A DNA stretch of 64,000 bases from Isoetes taiwanensis. Lineage: Eukaryota > Streptophyta > Lycopodiopsida > Isoetales > Isoetaceae. Within the stretch, counting starts at the first letter, position 1; every line of letters starts with the position of its first letter. Both the position numbers and the translations under genes were made by a program. The stretch lies in contig JAJEKV010000021.1 of assembly GCA_021234155.1 (NCBI GenBank), positions 15,079,563 through 15,143,562 on the forward strand, read 5' to 3'. The notes under the pieces are model-generated. The model did not search any database. It saw only the letters and a list, made by a program, of their open reading frames with translations, and was not told the DNA's origin. Below are positions 11,750-24,812 of this stretch, piece after piece.

Positions 11750-13720
11750 AGGGAATAAAGGCGGGCGGGGATTAATGCGTTGGTAGCCACCAGTTCCACC
11801 AGTAGATTAGGACATTAAAATTACGGCAGGTTGAATTCTAGTATAAGCTTAGGTCCATAGTAGAAGTTTAGTCCCTTAGTATAAGCTTATACTTATTCTC
11901 TTTCACTAATACATAGAGAAACACTAGTACTATTCTCAAGCGTAAAAAAAAAAACTTATATTTTTTTCATTGTTTTAGAGTTGTATGAACTTAGAATTTA
12001 GAGATTCTTTAGGGTCCAGCTCCATTGAAGAATAAATTAGATTGTTGATCATCATCCCGCGAGGCTCCTACAAGGTCCCGGGATAGGTAGATTTAATGAA
12101 ACCCGCGAGGGTTGCACCTGCGGCTTTTCGGGGAGACGGGGTGGGCGGGGTCTAGGTATGAATCTTTGAAGAAGCATCCGCGAGAGCAACATAGGGGAGA
12201 TGCTATAGATGCCTCACGACCTGCGTGGTGCCTGCGTAGAGTCGTCAGGGGCGAAGGACAAGGCGACCACCTTGCAGCGAGAGGGAGAAGCGCCCGGGAG
12301 GTAGTGGCCGAGAATGGGAGGTATTGAGAGGACATTCTCGCGGGGAGGAGTTAGCTCCTGAGAGATACCCGCAGGGAGGACCACGTTGGATGGCGGAGAT
12401 CTTGGCTCACTGGGGTCTTGTGATGAGGGCCCTCTGAGTGCGACTCGGCAGACCTGAGATTAGGTTGGATGGAGGCGGAGGTGGTGTTGAGGAAGAAACC
12501 TCCTATTAGCGAGGGATGCGGTAAAGCTGACCCGAGCCCGATTAGAAAGGGGAGGAGGATGTCGTGAGATGTCGAGATGCGTGAATTAAGGGTTATTGCG
12601 GAACCCGGTAGCAATTAGGACTTCACACAGTTCATCTAGTAGCTCTTTAGCATTTTCTACAAAACGCCACTCTATGCCATTCACATCTTGCAATGTGGAC
12701 CCCTCAGCCTTAGGAGGTACATATCCATGATCAGGGATATGCACTAGCATCGATCCTTTCGGCCAGTGTGCCTCTTTCTCCCACCACCCGTTCTCTTTCC
12801 CATGGTTCTCTCCCCATGCAACCACCCCTTGTCATCACTCCATATGTACCACTATCATTCCCATCATGAGGGTCGTCCATTCTTTCCTGCGTCAAGTCTG
12901 CGGTAACCCTAATCCGCACCTCGACTACCCATGGCGACATCCTCCTCCCCTCATGGCTCTAGGTGTGCCTCATCCCCTCAGCCAGAGGTCTCTCTCCTCC
13001 TCCAACAACACCTGCGCCTCCATCCAGCCTAATACGTATGCAGCCGAGGTTAGACACATAAGCCCTCATCGCGCACCCTAGTGAGCGCCTGCATTCGGCT
13101 TCCAACGTGGTCCTCCCTATGGATATCTCGTCACTAGCTCCTCCTGTGAGAATGTCCTCTCAATAGCCCCGTCTATAGAGTTTGGCCATAAAGGCTCCTC
13201 TCTCACTCACTCTCTCGCTTGTGTGCTGCCTCATCCTCCTCGTCTCCCCAAAGCGTCTTTGTCCTGCGTGCATCTGAGGCAGGTACCCATGGTACCTCCA
13301 TGTCGCTCCATAGCGATATTTCTTGGGATCCATATCTAAATCCCAGCCACCATCGTCTCCCAAAATCGTGTGTGCAACCCTCATGCTCAAAAAACCATCT
13401 ATTTTGGGACCACGTCCCAGGGATGGTGATCAACAATCGACATATTCTCCAATTCCTGTGAAGATCGTTCCCCAAAAAACCCTAAATTCAAAGTTCATAC
13501 AACTCTAAAGCAATAGACAAAGAACCTAGAAGAATAATATGTTTCCTCTACATACTAGAAGAACTAAGAGAACAAATAAATTCAAGACACACCCTATATC
13601 TGTGACCAAGACATCGAAAAATTGAAAGCAGTAAACTTATCTTTGAGGACTAACTTGAAATCAGGGCACAAGCGTCTGGTCAATTTTGTAGGCCCGAGGT
13701 AGCCGCAAGTACTTACTACA
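11750..13720. repeat. Palindromic element X, left-arm copy
   Basis: Two arms of about 0.95 kb pair around a centre near 12,728. For example GAGGACATTCTCGCGGGGAG at 12,328 pairs with the reverse complement of the block around 13,150, and TTTTAGAGTTGTATGAACTT at about 11,975 pairs with that around 13,500. The inner parts are GC-rich and the outer parts AT-rich. The same palindrome occurs at about 38,370-40,270 in the right arm. No transposase was seen. Confidence 0.75.
12586..12825 (-). CDS. Small open frame in loop of palindrome X
   Basis: A 79-codon frame in the loop of the palindrome. The second half has coding character: MLVHIPDHGYVPPKAEG, then VNGIEWRFVENAKELLDE and a final LIATGFRNNP. 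The matching loop in the other arm (plus strand, about 39,345-39,500) keeps LVHITHHGYVPSQ and the following peptide in a partly shifted frame. The frame being readable in both suggests an old coding segment rather than chance. I do not recognise the family. It may be an exon fragment captured by the element; function unknown. Confidence 0.35.
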   Translation of the reverse strand: MVAWGENHGKENGWWEKEAHWPKGSMLVHIPDHGYVPPKAEGSTLQDVNGIEWRFVENAKELLDELCEVLIATGFRNNP

Positions 13721-15110
13721 TCTGGCCCATACCTAATTCCCACATACTTAGATCATAAGATACAGCAAGAAATAAATACTTGAGGAGGATTGATGATGCA
13801 CGCCCATTAAATCACGCTCAGCAAGAGCATTCAAGATGAAAAGGATTTACATATCACTAAAGTTAAAACTATTCTTCACTAGAATTTGGCTATGCTGGAC
13901 AACATGGAGAAATTTTTCTACTTGTATGTATTAGCTTCAGTACGCATCTCATGCAGCCCTCTCAAAGATTAAAACTCGTCACCCGATATAGCGAGGTTAA
14001 ACCCAACTATCTTCCCAAAATATTGTTTTCCATCTACCTGCCAATGTCAAATTTGGACATTCTTATGAGCATTATCAATGTTTTAAGAAAGTAAACATGA
14101 AATAGAAAGATACAAAACATGGTAGTGCATCTTCAACTAATACAGTTATCAGACAATAGTAAGTATAGGTGAAGAATAGCAAGGTTTTTAGGTGGACTCT
14201 TGACTTTGGTGGATAATCTGACATTATTCATTAAATATTATATTATATAATTAGGTGTGCGGAGCTCTTTTTACATGCCACAAGTTCGACACCAGCTTTT
14301 TCCACGGGCTTAGAGTAAGCAAAAAATTTAATTCCAAGCACAATTTCTATTTACTTGACCACGATTCAAACATATAAATGAGCCGAGATTTGAAAGAATC
14401 GATTGCAAACATCATCTTGGCGAGACCCGTCATGGGAAAATAAAAGGTAGAGCGAATTTTGCAAAAATTTCAGAAACCCATGATCCATTTACGAACTGAG
14501 AGTTTCAAAGCTTACACGCCATAAAAACTAACTCAAAAGGGTTTGACATCAGTTGGGTTCAAAAGATTAAGAACATACAATCCCCTTTTCACAAAAACGG
14601 CATTTGTTAGGGCTCGAAGCCAAATTAAGCGCAGTACTAGTCCAAATTTGGACTCATCTAGGTCTATACATCAGGTCTCGATTTCCCGTCAGATTTTTAA
14701 TTTTGCAGTTGTGGTATGCATAACCTATTTCTGCTCTTATTTTAATTTTCTGTAGAAGAAGAAAAAAACAACAGATGATCTGGTATGGAAAGGAGCATAG
14801 ATCTCGAGACCGTTATTTAAAAACTCTGATTTAAAAGAATTTAGAGACAGAAAAAATTCAGCAAAAAATACCTTGATTCAAAAAATGGAAACAGAGGGAA
14901 TAGGGCCTTTGGAAAGAACACGGACCCAGCGAACAAAGAGATTTCTAGTCAAATTTACAGGATCGATGGAAAAAAGGAAAGCATCCAACGCAAATATCAA
15001 TTCCTGAATGCAAAAAACCAAGAACCAATTCCAAAGACCATTTTTTATTTTCTTTGCACAGGAAATGCTTAGGACTAAACTCTGAAATGCCAATGCATAA
15101 AAAGAACATT
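13260..15110 (+). repeat. Repeat family A, copy A2
   Basis: Collinear with A1 (9010-10,783) and with inverted copy A3 in the right arm. Its first 460 bases are also the right half of palindrome X. The part after 13,720 is AT-rich and contains TACAAAACATGGTAGTGCA and TTTGGACTCATCTAGGTCTA, which recur in the other copies. Confidence 0.8.
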
Positions 15111-15429
15111 ATGCAAAACTAAAAAGAAAAATTTTGGCTCCAAAAATAGTTCGTCAAATCCACATCAATCATTGAATTATCTATATTTATGAATGGTGGA
15201 TCTTAGTAGACACAAAATTCTCTGAATTTTTTATAGAAATCCTTCCAAGCTTCAATTTGCAAACCCTTCCGTATTTATAAAAAGTTTATTAGGGTTTCTA
15301 TATTAAGCCTTGGAAGGTTTCCTGTTTTAGGAAATTTAACCTTGATCTAATCAAGCAAAGATAGTGTGAATATCAAATGACTTGGAACAAGTACAATAGG
15401 ACTTAGACTAACCAAATGTCCACCATCTT

Positions 15430-15600
15430 GATTAGACACGAGTTGAGATCAACCAACCAACAACTTCACTACTATAAGTATACGTACTAGACATGAGTTG
15501 AGATCAACTAACCAACAACTTCACTACTATAAGTATAAGTACTAGACATGACTTGAGATCAATTGAATTTCGCTACTATAAGTAAACGTACTTGGAAGGC
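15430..15600 (+). repeat. Minisatellite, three units of about 57 bp
   Basis: Each unit contains GAGTTGAGATCAAC, then CCAACAACTTCACTACTA, then TAAGTATACGTAC. The third unit is shortened. The equivalent place in the right arm (about 36,490-36,600) has only two units, so the arms differ by a unit gain or loss after they were made. Confidence 0.85.
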
Positions 15601-17250
15601 TGCTTGTTCATAGAATTTCCTCAACTCAAAAGTTGTAAGGGGAAGTTTACTTGATCTCAGGCAAATGGAGTTGGCAAAAACTCAAAGCAAAACCAAATCT
15701 TTGCACTCACACCTGTTTATAGACTCGAATGCACGAACAAAAATCTCGTGATTAAAAAATAAATAAGGAAGAAGGAAGAAAGAGGCTAAGGAACACAATG
15801 GCACCTATGTTGGTTATTGAAGGGAAAGAAATCTGGTTAGTACTCAATGGAGGTTCAAGGCGATATCAACCCTAACCAAAATCTTCAATGATTTTAACCC
15901 CAACAGACAGACCAAACTCATCATCTTCAAATGGTTTGGCAATGGGAAGATAAAGTCCAAAGAACTACTTAACATTTTCAATTAACCAATGTAACACTTA
16001 CCATATTGACTTGCCATGAAAAAAAGGATGTCGAGGGGAATGAACAAAAGCTAGACAGGGAAAGAAAGGCTAAGACAAACATTCAAGCCTCCAACAATAC
16101 AAAAATGCATCGAGCATTAAAAAAATCTGATTGTTTAGTATACTATTAGTGGCAATAGAATGCAAATTGCAAATCAAAAATGTGCTACAGGAACCCATTG
16201 CTACAAGGAAGCGGTAAGTTTGATCCCAAGCATATCAAACCAAAATTTGCGGAAGATCCCAGCGACAATAGAATCTAAAACTAACAAGGCAAGCTGGAAT
16301 CATAGAAGAGTACCAGCAAAACCAAATCAATGAAAATACTTACAACAAATCCCTTTGCTATCCTTGCCGGAGTTGCCAAAAGCCTTTGCCATCTCGAAAA
16401 TCTTTGGAGACTAGCAAAGGGGAAAGGGGAATTTGCTGCCACGATGTTGTCACATACTCACATGCGTTGATAGCACATTAAAAGTTTGATCAAGAAATAC
16501 TACTAAAATGAGGCTGGAAATTATTTGCTTTCACGTGAAACATCTGGTAAATTGGAGAGAGCAGGGGATACTCTGAGTTAAATCTATATACTACGAGATA
16601 CAAACAATGGAACTACTTAGCATAAAACTGTCTACAAAATTTGGAATAATCTAATGCTTAGTACAGGAAATATCGTACATAAACTAGAATAATCTGACTA
16701 AATAGAAAAGAAAACCTCTGGTCTACAGTAGACTTTCAAAAGAAAGGCGGGTAAAATATCCCTATAGCAAAAGGCCTACGGCAGGAAAAGAAAACATTCA
16801 AGATTGTGGCGCAAAGGATGCTACAACATACAATTGATGTAGCCTTGAGATAGGAATACAAACTAGAGGAGATCCGAGTGCTTCAAAGACTTTGGAATCC
16901 TGATAAAACCTAGAAAATCACTTGAAACAATAGAACTTTCGGCGCCACTCTGCGAGAAACTTCAACCTTAGCAAATAAAATCCATTGCAAAAGCTTCAAA
17001 ATCGTGGCAAAATCTTATTTATAAGTGCAACATCACATCCCAAACTGACATGAGCGAATAGAACCCGGAAGCTCACATTAAGCCGCATCTTTGTAGGCTT
17101 AAGTCGCGTTAGCATCAGGTAAAATATCATGAGAATCTACTTGCCATTGCGATGTGTAGGGTAGATAAAACACTGCCGAGACTCATTTAAAATACAAAGA
17201 AACCACTGCCTTGTACTCATTGGAAGAATCGAGACTAAGAAAAGAAAAAA
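15601..17250. other. Region D of the left arm, non-coding
   Basis: AT-rich DNA fully matched, inverted, by about 34,800-36,430. No coding frame of note and no transposon terminus. Confidence 0.5.
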
Positions 17251-17589
17251 CTAAGCCAGAATCTTGGCGAAAAACAAATGTTCATAGCAAGATGTTGGAA
17301 GCAGGGAGCATAGATCGGTCAGGCGATTGGCCAAGCCTAGTGAAAACAAATTTACTTGGCAGAGTTGCTTCAGATCCAACTCATGCGCCTTGGCGATTAC
17401 CTTGAAATTTACTGCGAGGCGACCAAGCCCACAAAGGGGCTTCAACTGGAATACCGTGAATGATCTCTTCCTGTTTGGCATTAAAGCCTCGGATGGACGA
17501 AAAGGAAAAATGCAAAAACCAAGCAAGGCTAGGGTAAAAACATCATAACAACATAACAGGCATAAATCACACAAAAGCGCCCAGCCCAT
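17251..17589 (-). CDS. Unrecognised frame shared by both arms
   Basis: A 112-codon frame near the inner end of the left arm. Residues from about 14 to 43 (CYDVFTLALLGFCIFPF followed by RPSEALMPNRKRS) are identical to the frame at 34,474-34,704 on the plus strand, as expected for the inverted arms. Beyond this the two frames diverge by indels. There is one hydrophobic stretch followed by a basic segment, as in a membrane anchor. I recognise no family. Conservation simply follows from the young duplication and is weak evidence for a protein. Confidence 0.2.
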   Translation of the reverse strand: MGWALLCDLCLLCCYDVFTLALLGFCIFPFRPSEALMPNRKRSFTVFQLKPLCGLGRLAVNFKVIAKAHELDLKQLCQVNLFSLGLANRLTDLCSLLPTSCYEHLFFAKILA

Positions 17590-17800
17590 TTTAGGCGTTT
17601 TAGGTAATTTCCACTATGGCGTTAAGCGGTGATAGATCTAAAATAGAAGCCAATAGGAAATATGCATGTCATATATTCTGCCGTTCATCCCTCTTTCCTT
17701 TCTATTGAGTGCAGTAGGTGCATAGCTGCTGGCATTTTTTTTTGTTGTTGCTGTTGAATTTTTATTCTACCGGGCAATGCCCAGTAGAAGCAATATTTGA

Positions 17801-19540
17801 ATGGCAATAGAAAGATAAACTTCCCCTTTTTGGGTTGCCCCTAGGGGGGCAAACCCTCGTTTATGTGGGTTTGTGGGATATACTAAGTATATGCTAGAAT
17901 ATACTCGATATATATTTGATAGCTGCTAAAACCTTTTTGTTCCTGTAAATGCCATTCGATTCGTTGTGGATCAAGGATGTTACGGAGGGTGTAAATATGA
18001 GTAATGCTACCCAAAAGCACCATCCCAGGACAAGTGCTTTGAGTGCTTTTGTTTGAACATTTCTCTTGACCTTAGAGTTGTACTTAAAAACAATATATAT
18101 GATGTAGGGAAGGCAAGGAGGCGATGATATAGATCTAGGTGGAGAGGCTGATACAAAATTGTGGAGAATCAAGCTATGACACACATTTTCTTAGTCATAG
18201 CTGCTTTAGGTGCTATGTGCTTCGCTTTTTGGGTAGGTAGCGTAATCCCGATGGAGTCTAAGAACAGTGGGGGGCGATAAATTTTTCCTTTGCTGAATCA
18301 ATCGATTAAGTAATGGGCAAGCCTTGAGCCCAATAAATTTTTACGAGGCTCGGCATCGCCTTCTTCCTTCATTTTCTCCGTGCGTTCAAAATCATTGAGT
18401 TTTTGTTCACCCTTGCTTTCGGACATTGCTTTGGCCTTAGCGAAATTTTGGAGCTCCGAGTAAAACTTTTACCCTTTCTTCTCCATTACATTTGAAGAAG
18501 GCTCTAGCGGAATATGGCTGGAGCTTCAAATTTAACCAGTGGAATTAACAAGGATACATAAGCGAGGTTTACAAACTGACACGATCATTGATGCAATAGT
18601 CGATTCAGAGAATTTGCATATTATTCATTTCTTTTTGCTTGATTGAGCGACAAAGGCGCCTTTATTTTCAAGTCTTCAATCCATGTAGAAATGATTGCGT
18701 GATTGGTTTTACGAGTTTAGGCTTTTCCTTTTTGAGTCATTTCGAGAAGAAGGCATCTAGCGTCGACCCGACAAAGAAGTGTATTTGAGAATTTGTTTGC
18801 TTGGTTTTGGCTTTTCGTTTCTACTATATTTTGGATACGGTGAAAAGGTTGAGGCATGGAAGAAGTGGATGCATGATGCATAATTTGCTTGATGAAAGCC
18901 CGATCTATAGCCTAAGTCACTGCGCGGGTGAGCAGTGAAAACTAGCTTACGTCGCGTATTTCGATGTCGGATCTGTTTTTTTACTTACTTCATTCTCAAA
19001 GGGGCTCGGATAAGAAGATGAAGGCTGTTACCTTGTGAGGATCTTTTACAACTGGCCATATTTCACATGAGAGGGTTCCAAAGTAAATATATTGGAAATG
19101 CTTAGGTTAGTGCGTTGGTTCCACCAACTAAGGCCCTCGTAAAGCGTATCAATTTGCTATGTACGATGAATATGGTACATTTTGAAATGAAAAACAAGCT
19201 ATTTATGGTTTATAATAATATGGCTATTTTGCTTATTAAGATTATACTTTTATCGTTATTATTACGAGTCTTTGCATTTTAATCTTTGTGCAACTTTAAA
19301 GCTATGATAATGGCATTCTGTGATTAGCGGTGAGCACTGGCATCCATGACATCCTCGTTTTGGAAGTGCATATAGCTTTTTCCTTCATATGGCAAGGTTA
19401 GTGCTAAAAACATGTTTTATAATGTTCTTCATCACGGTAAGAAGCTGATAGATCAATCTTGACAATGCATTTAAAGGCCTACATATTAAAGGAAAAGCAA
19501 CAAGTATGATACTTGCCATTAGAAGGATTCCCTTTGAGTA
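17801..19540. other. Spacer DNA, nothing recognised
   Basis: AT-rich DNA just inside the left arm. The antisense frame at 17,894-18,184 has no recognisable domain. Confidence 0.4.
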
Positions 19541-19544
19541 CTAG

Positions 19545-19768
19545 CGAGTTTTGGTTTTCCTATTTAAAGGAATGGAGTTGAGACCAATGGAGCTTCATCC
19601 AGAGCAAAGACACGAGAGGATGCTTTCCTTGATTGTGATGAATGCACTGCATACCATTCCCCTAATCACACAATTTTTCCTATTTAAAAGGGAATGGGTT
19701 GGACAAAGCATGGAACTTCATCAGGGCAAAAGACACGAGAAAGGATGCTTTCCCTTGATTGTGAAATA
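19545..19768 (+). repeat. Tandem duplication, two units of about 125 bp
   Basis: Both units contain CCTATTTAAA, a GGAATGG block, GAGCTTCATC or GAACTTCATC, AAGACACGAGA, and GGATGCTTTCC followed by TTGATTGTGA. They differ by substitutions and 1-base indels. Confidence 0.8.
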
Positions 19769-21905
19769 ATTGGATTGTGAGAATGGTGGCGGTGGGTGCA
19801 GAGTATGCATTACTTGGATCATTGGTACCTTAAAGGTATAGTTATCTACATCGATGTGTTTATAACTTTTGAATTTCTTGACTTTACGTGTAGATACTTT
19901 TTATTTAATGCGAGACACTTGTAAAACCATCCTAAGCAGTAGATTAATTATTTAACACCAATTCATGCATGGCATTTCGGTACTGATTTGGGAGAAAGCA
20001 ACACAGTACTTTCGGGAGGAAATTCAGGTAGTTTAGATCTCTTTTATACAAATTACGTTACTTGTAGTTGCCAAATTATTATTTTTGAGGTGTTTCTTGG
20101 CTTGAGATAAAAAATTCTTGAAACACAGGAACCATTTTGATTAGTCCAGTCTCGATTATGTTCTGAGGTAGTATTATTTTACGAAATTATAAGATCTAAC
20201 ATCTTTTATTTAGCGGATTTGTTATAAGGGTAATGTTGCATGGTTCGCGAGGAGCTCAAAGTTATTCAAGCACTAAGAAGGATGTAGTCGCATTGATTTT
20301 TAGAAAAGCATCATGATAAAGTGGGGGCGCTTTTTCTCTCACGGACTTAATGACTTATGCAAGGTAGTGTTTTAAATCATAGTAGTCTGTTCATGTATGT
20401 TTCATTTAAGTGGATATATGCGGAGCAATATGCTTATGTACCGCTGAGTTTCTGTAGAGGACTTTTTACAAAGCGATGCTTTCGGACTTTAGAGCCGTCT
20501 CATCTTTGTAAGAAGGTGTTAGAGGAACCAATTATATTCGAGCGGTACGCCTTCTTGCACACTGGCTATTTTTATTACCTTTGATATTATGCGGCGTGGC
20601 CTGACTTTTCCGGCATATATATAAAGGTATTTAATGTATTTATTTCATTTATTTAGAGACTACTAAAAGGGTTCTTAATCATCCAACACAACTTCTGACA
20701 AAGAACAACTACATTTTGCCACGTTATTCTTTCTTCAATTATGGAGATAAATGCGGAATCTCTTTTAAGATGTTTCAAAGGAATAAGAGCATGCATTAGG
20801 ATATGCCTCTTTGCAAGAGAATAGGCGCTGGTTATGGAAAGTAGGGGCAATAAGGTTTCTATTTTTTGTATTTTATCGCATGATTCGACATATGCGGAAG
20901 GATCTTTGGATTAGGATTTATAGATGTGTGAAGATTAAAACCCTTGCATCTCTGACCAAACATTTGCTTTATTGTGATTTTTGATACATGAGGGATTTAG
21001 ACTCCTTTGGAATGCATTGTTTGAGGCCGTGTAATTTTGTTTCCTGCTCTGAGGAGGATCTGAGACTCTTTTAGGTATGTAAGTTTAATGTCGATCATTT
21101 CTCTCATTCTTCCCTTTCACTGCCGGGTTTGCCAAGGTTCTAAGTGGTTATATGAAGCTTTTCTGTCTGGCAGGAGCTATCTGAGAGCAAGGTTGTGTCT
21201 CTCTGATTGGCTACTTCTTGGGACCACAGTGGCAAGACTTAGGGTGTTATATAAAAGTCTGAGTTTTATTTCCAATAGTGAGCTAGGATGAATTTCCGGT
21301 GGTAATGCGTCGGTGATTCTTTGTTCAAATCTTGCTATTGGCAATACGGCACTCTCGGAACCTTCAAGCTGATTAAGCGGCTCAGTACGTGTAGTAGCAG
21401 TTATATGGCCATGGTAACATACTACTCTCCTCACGAATGGCATCTCGGGTTACATTTATTTAGGTCCTTTTATTAAATTTATCGGCTAATTTGTAGGAAA
21501 CAATCTTATTCTGCAGAAGTTGGTAGCGATTCAATCATTTATTTCATCTCGATTTGGATCAATGTCATATATAGTCATATCAACAATCTGATCAGAACTC
21601 ATATGAATTGCATCATTGATAAGGTATGTCTTTGTTATGGCTTCTTTTTGGCTAATTGTAGAAATATGTTAGGTGCATTTACTAGAGATTTTCCATGTTA
21701 TCTGAGAGATTTAGCATTATGTTAGTCTCAATGATTTCAACCAATTTTGAGGTCATGTGGCAAGTGAAGTTCAATTAGTGGCTATTATAAGAGTTCTCTG
21801 CCATGATATCAAGCCACGACAACCCAGGTACCCATGCATGGCAAAATAGATATGTTAACACATGTTTTAGGCTATGAAGTTGAGAGTGCATTTTGGAAGA
21901 TTTTT
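19769..21905. other. Spacer DNA, nothing recognised
   Basis: AT-rich sequence. Short frames (for example 20,357-20,584 and 21,088-21,291) match nothing I know and have no exon-like borders. Confidence 0.4.
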
Positions 21906-21909
21906 GTTG

Positions 21910-22045
21910 TCTTGTACTCTAACTTTGATCAAGTAACAAGCAGCTATGAAAGACTTTGCAACAATTTTGAATTTTTATAATTGTCTCCAACTTTGATCAA
22001 GTAACAATGACCATGAAAGACTTTGCAAACAATTTTGAATTTTAT
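21910..22045 (+). repeat. Tandem duplication of about 75 bp
   Basis: Two adjacent copies of CTTTGATCAAGTAACAA, then ATGAAAGACTTTGCAA, then CAATTTTGAATTTT, then ATAATTGT. Confidence 0.85.
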
Positions 22046-24812
22046 AATTGTTATATATGAAGCAGTGTATGAAATGATGGAATACAAGTAGGTTATTTAT
22101 TGCATGTTAGGCTTCTTTGCATAAATGTCCATCCCTCATGATCACAATGCAAATAATAGGAAGAACATCTGACCAAGACTTACGAGTATGCAATGACAGC
22201 ACCTATATACATCTCCTTTGCACACTCCTCTAGGTCTTTAGCTATTGATAAAGCACTAGAACTAAGAAATCGAGACTACAAACTTATTGCAAAGAAAAGA
22301 AGAGGAAGGCACGTAAGAAAAAACAATTTGAGTAGGAACATGTCACCGCCTCAAGGAAAACCTCTCCGCAGTAAGGTAACCTTCGGGGAAAACTCTCTGT
22401 AAGGTAACAATCCATAAGGTAGGAACTCTGGCTCAGGGAAAAATTAAGTAGATGAAGAGGCAGGTGAAACAGCATTAAAAACTTGATGCACTGCTAGTTG
22501 AGGCACAAAGTCCAAAGTCTTACCATTTTAAAAAGAAGATCTAATAATAATCTAATAATCTAATCATAATCTATAATAATCTAGATTTAATAATCTAATA
22601 ATAATATATAATTTAGATTTAACCTACCATGTGATAAGGCTCATATAAAGCTTAACAAATTTGTGTATGTGGAGCGTTTATGCCACCGAATGTAGACAAG
22701 AATCTAGAATGTGGCAAAAAGACTCATAGTATATAAAACAACAAACTCAAAATTTCAAGCTGTGCGAATTGTATGGTTAAATATAATAATCCTCATTTAT
22801 AGCAAGCTACGACTTTAGATAGGCTTATTTATCATACTTGAGTCTGAGAGACTTGCGTCCCATTGATGAAGGTGATGGTGTTGAATCTTGATTGCCATAG
22901 TTTTTAATGAAGAAGGTGCAGATAGTGTTCCCAAATTGTTACTTGAAATAACGAGCAATGGCCAATGTACCAGATTTTGTACATCTTTGTAGTCCTAATT
23001 TTGCATAGATACAAGGAGAATCAATAGAGCTTTAGTACATGATAACAAAACCACTTCTTCATTTTTATATACCCAAAAGGCTTAGATAAAAAGTACGTAC
23101 AAGCTTAAAGAAAGGGGTTTGGACAGCCAAAAGCCACAATGAAAGGTCATAACCAAAAGGTCCATTTTGGAGCGACCCGATTATAAAGTTATCAATACTT
23201 TCTCTTTCCTTCCTTAGTTGTATGAATTGATCACCTTTGACTTTTACAAAAGCAAGGCTTCGGAACTCTACATTAAAGAAAACAACACCCTATATTCATA
23301 GTATTTACAAGGCTTCATACAAAACCAAAGACCTAGTATGCAAGGGGCTGGCTTAGTATGAAAACACATTCCCGGAGCATTTGAAGGAGCAGCCCCTCGT
23401 CTTGCGGCCACCTTGTTTTTATTTTGTATTTGAAATTGATTGGTGTGGAGTAAGATTTCCCTTGTGTAAGAGTATGGGAAGCAGTATATTTTGGGAGCTT
23501 TGGCGGCTTGTTGCCATTTAGATGTTAAATGCTTGAGCGGCCATTTGTAATAAATGGAATGGGATTCAAATGGCGGATCAGGGTGCATGGCTGTGGCGAT
23601 GAGGGATGGGAAGACAGTGGCACAGCCCATGTGCCAAAGTGTATGCAGAGGGAGAGGCGATTGGAGGTAGGAATGTCCATTTCCTCTGCGGCGGCGTAAT
23701 ATGCGGCCGGAAGTAGAGCGAAGTCGACAACATTTCGGTTGCGCGGGGCGTGCCGGGAATCACGAACTTATTTGTTTGTTTATTGAAATGTTACGTTCAC
23801 AGGCGTTGGAATCTAGGCTTTATTGGGGCAAGTCACCGGTGTTTGCATACATTTAAATTTGAAGCTATATATATGGCGTAGAAGCAGCATATCGACAACA
23901 TGGGCTTTTGTAGAAAAAGATTTGTGAAGATCATCGATTAAGGAGAAGCGAAGCGAAAGCGTTTTCTGCTCATCCATCCTTTTTTTCCTAGATTCATCCT
24001 TAGTCTTGAAGATCAAGCAATTTTGGTGCCTCCTTTGGTGGAGTTGTAAAGTATTTATCCACTTTCTTGGAGTTACGAATTTACTTGTGATTCAAAGCGG
24101 GGTTCAGTTTTTTACGCATTTTGGTTTTAGGTGGATTTGCCATCTTTCAACACGGTTTGGCTTATTGATTTGGGTCTCGGTGGCTGGGAGGTGTTTTTAT
24201 GCATTTTGTTTTTGGTATTAGCCAGTAATATTGTGTATTTTATAGATTTATATTATTAGAATTGATTGAGTTTTCTTCAGTTGGAGGTATGGAGCTTTGG
24301 AATGCATGTTTTTCATTGGTAATCACTATTGCCACCGGCTATGCCAGAGGCCAGGGGCGGGCCTTCGTCTGTATGAAGAAGCAGGAGCTTGTTTTTAATT
24401 GTTTTATTTATTGTGGGTTTGTAATCCTTGGAAATATGCTATTCTATCAATCTTGTTAATTTAGGATTTTCGGTATGGCGGAAAATATTTTTAAAATTTT
24501 TGTTTTTAATGATTTCCTGGGTACATGGTTTCAGTGGCAGAAAATATTTCTGTCGTTCAAAATCGGGACAAGTTTTTGTATGATTTAGTCATTCCGCAAC
24601 TAAAAAGAAATCTCTGTTTATCCCAAAATCGGAAGTTCCAAATCCCACCTTAAAAAATGTGGCATCGCGAGATATGGCAGGCATGTGCAGCATGGATGAC
24701 GATAGAAGACCTCGAGCATGCCGTAGTCATCTGAAACTGTTTTTAAAATCGTTTATGTAAAGTTTACATGTTGTTTTGATCATTCAGCAGTAGTTTTATA
24801 TGATTTTTGCAG
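22046..24812. other. Spacer DNA, mostly unrecognised
   Basis: Contains an AT-rich low-complexity stretch (22,540-22,620) built of TAATAATCTA units. From 23,570 to 23,760 there is a GC-richer block that could be a promoter or first exon for the exon-like blocks downstream, but I could not define a reading frame. Confidence 0.35.

Larger units (their letters stand above)
10784..17800 (+). repeat. Left arm of about 30-kb inverted repeat
   Basis: This whole segment is matched by the reverse complement of 34,230-41,215, in the same order of sub-blocks (family B, central palindrome, family A, region D). By eye, identity ranges from about 85% in the family B part to about 95% around 15.3-15.7 kb, with small indels. 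The spacer between the arms is about 16.4 kb. The arm could be the long terminal arm of a very large fold-back element, or two copies of one repeat inserted in opposite directions, or an inverted duplication. Confidence 0.85.

Noticed and set aside
9010-13260. A1 and A2 as the two LTRs of one element
   Set aside because: They are direct repeats, but there is no TG...CA end, primer site or coding DNA between them, and the right arm has only one A copy.
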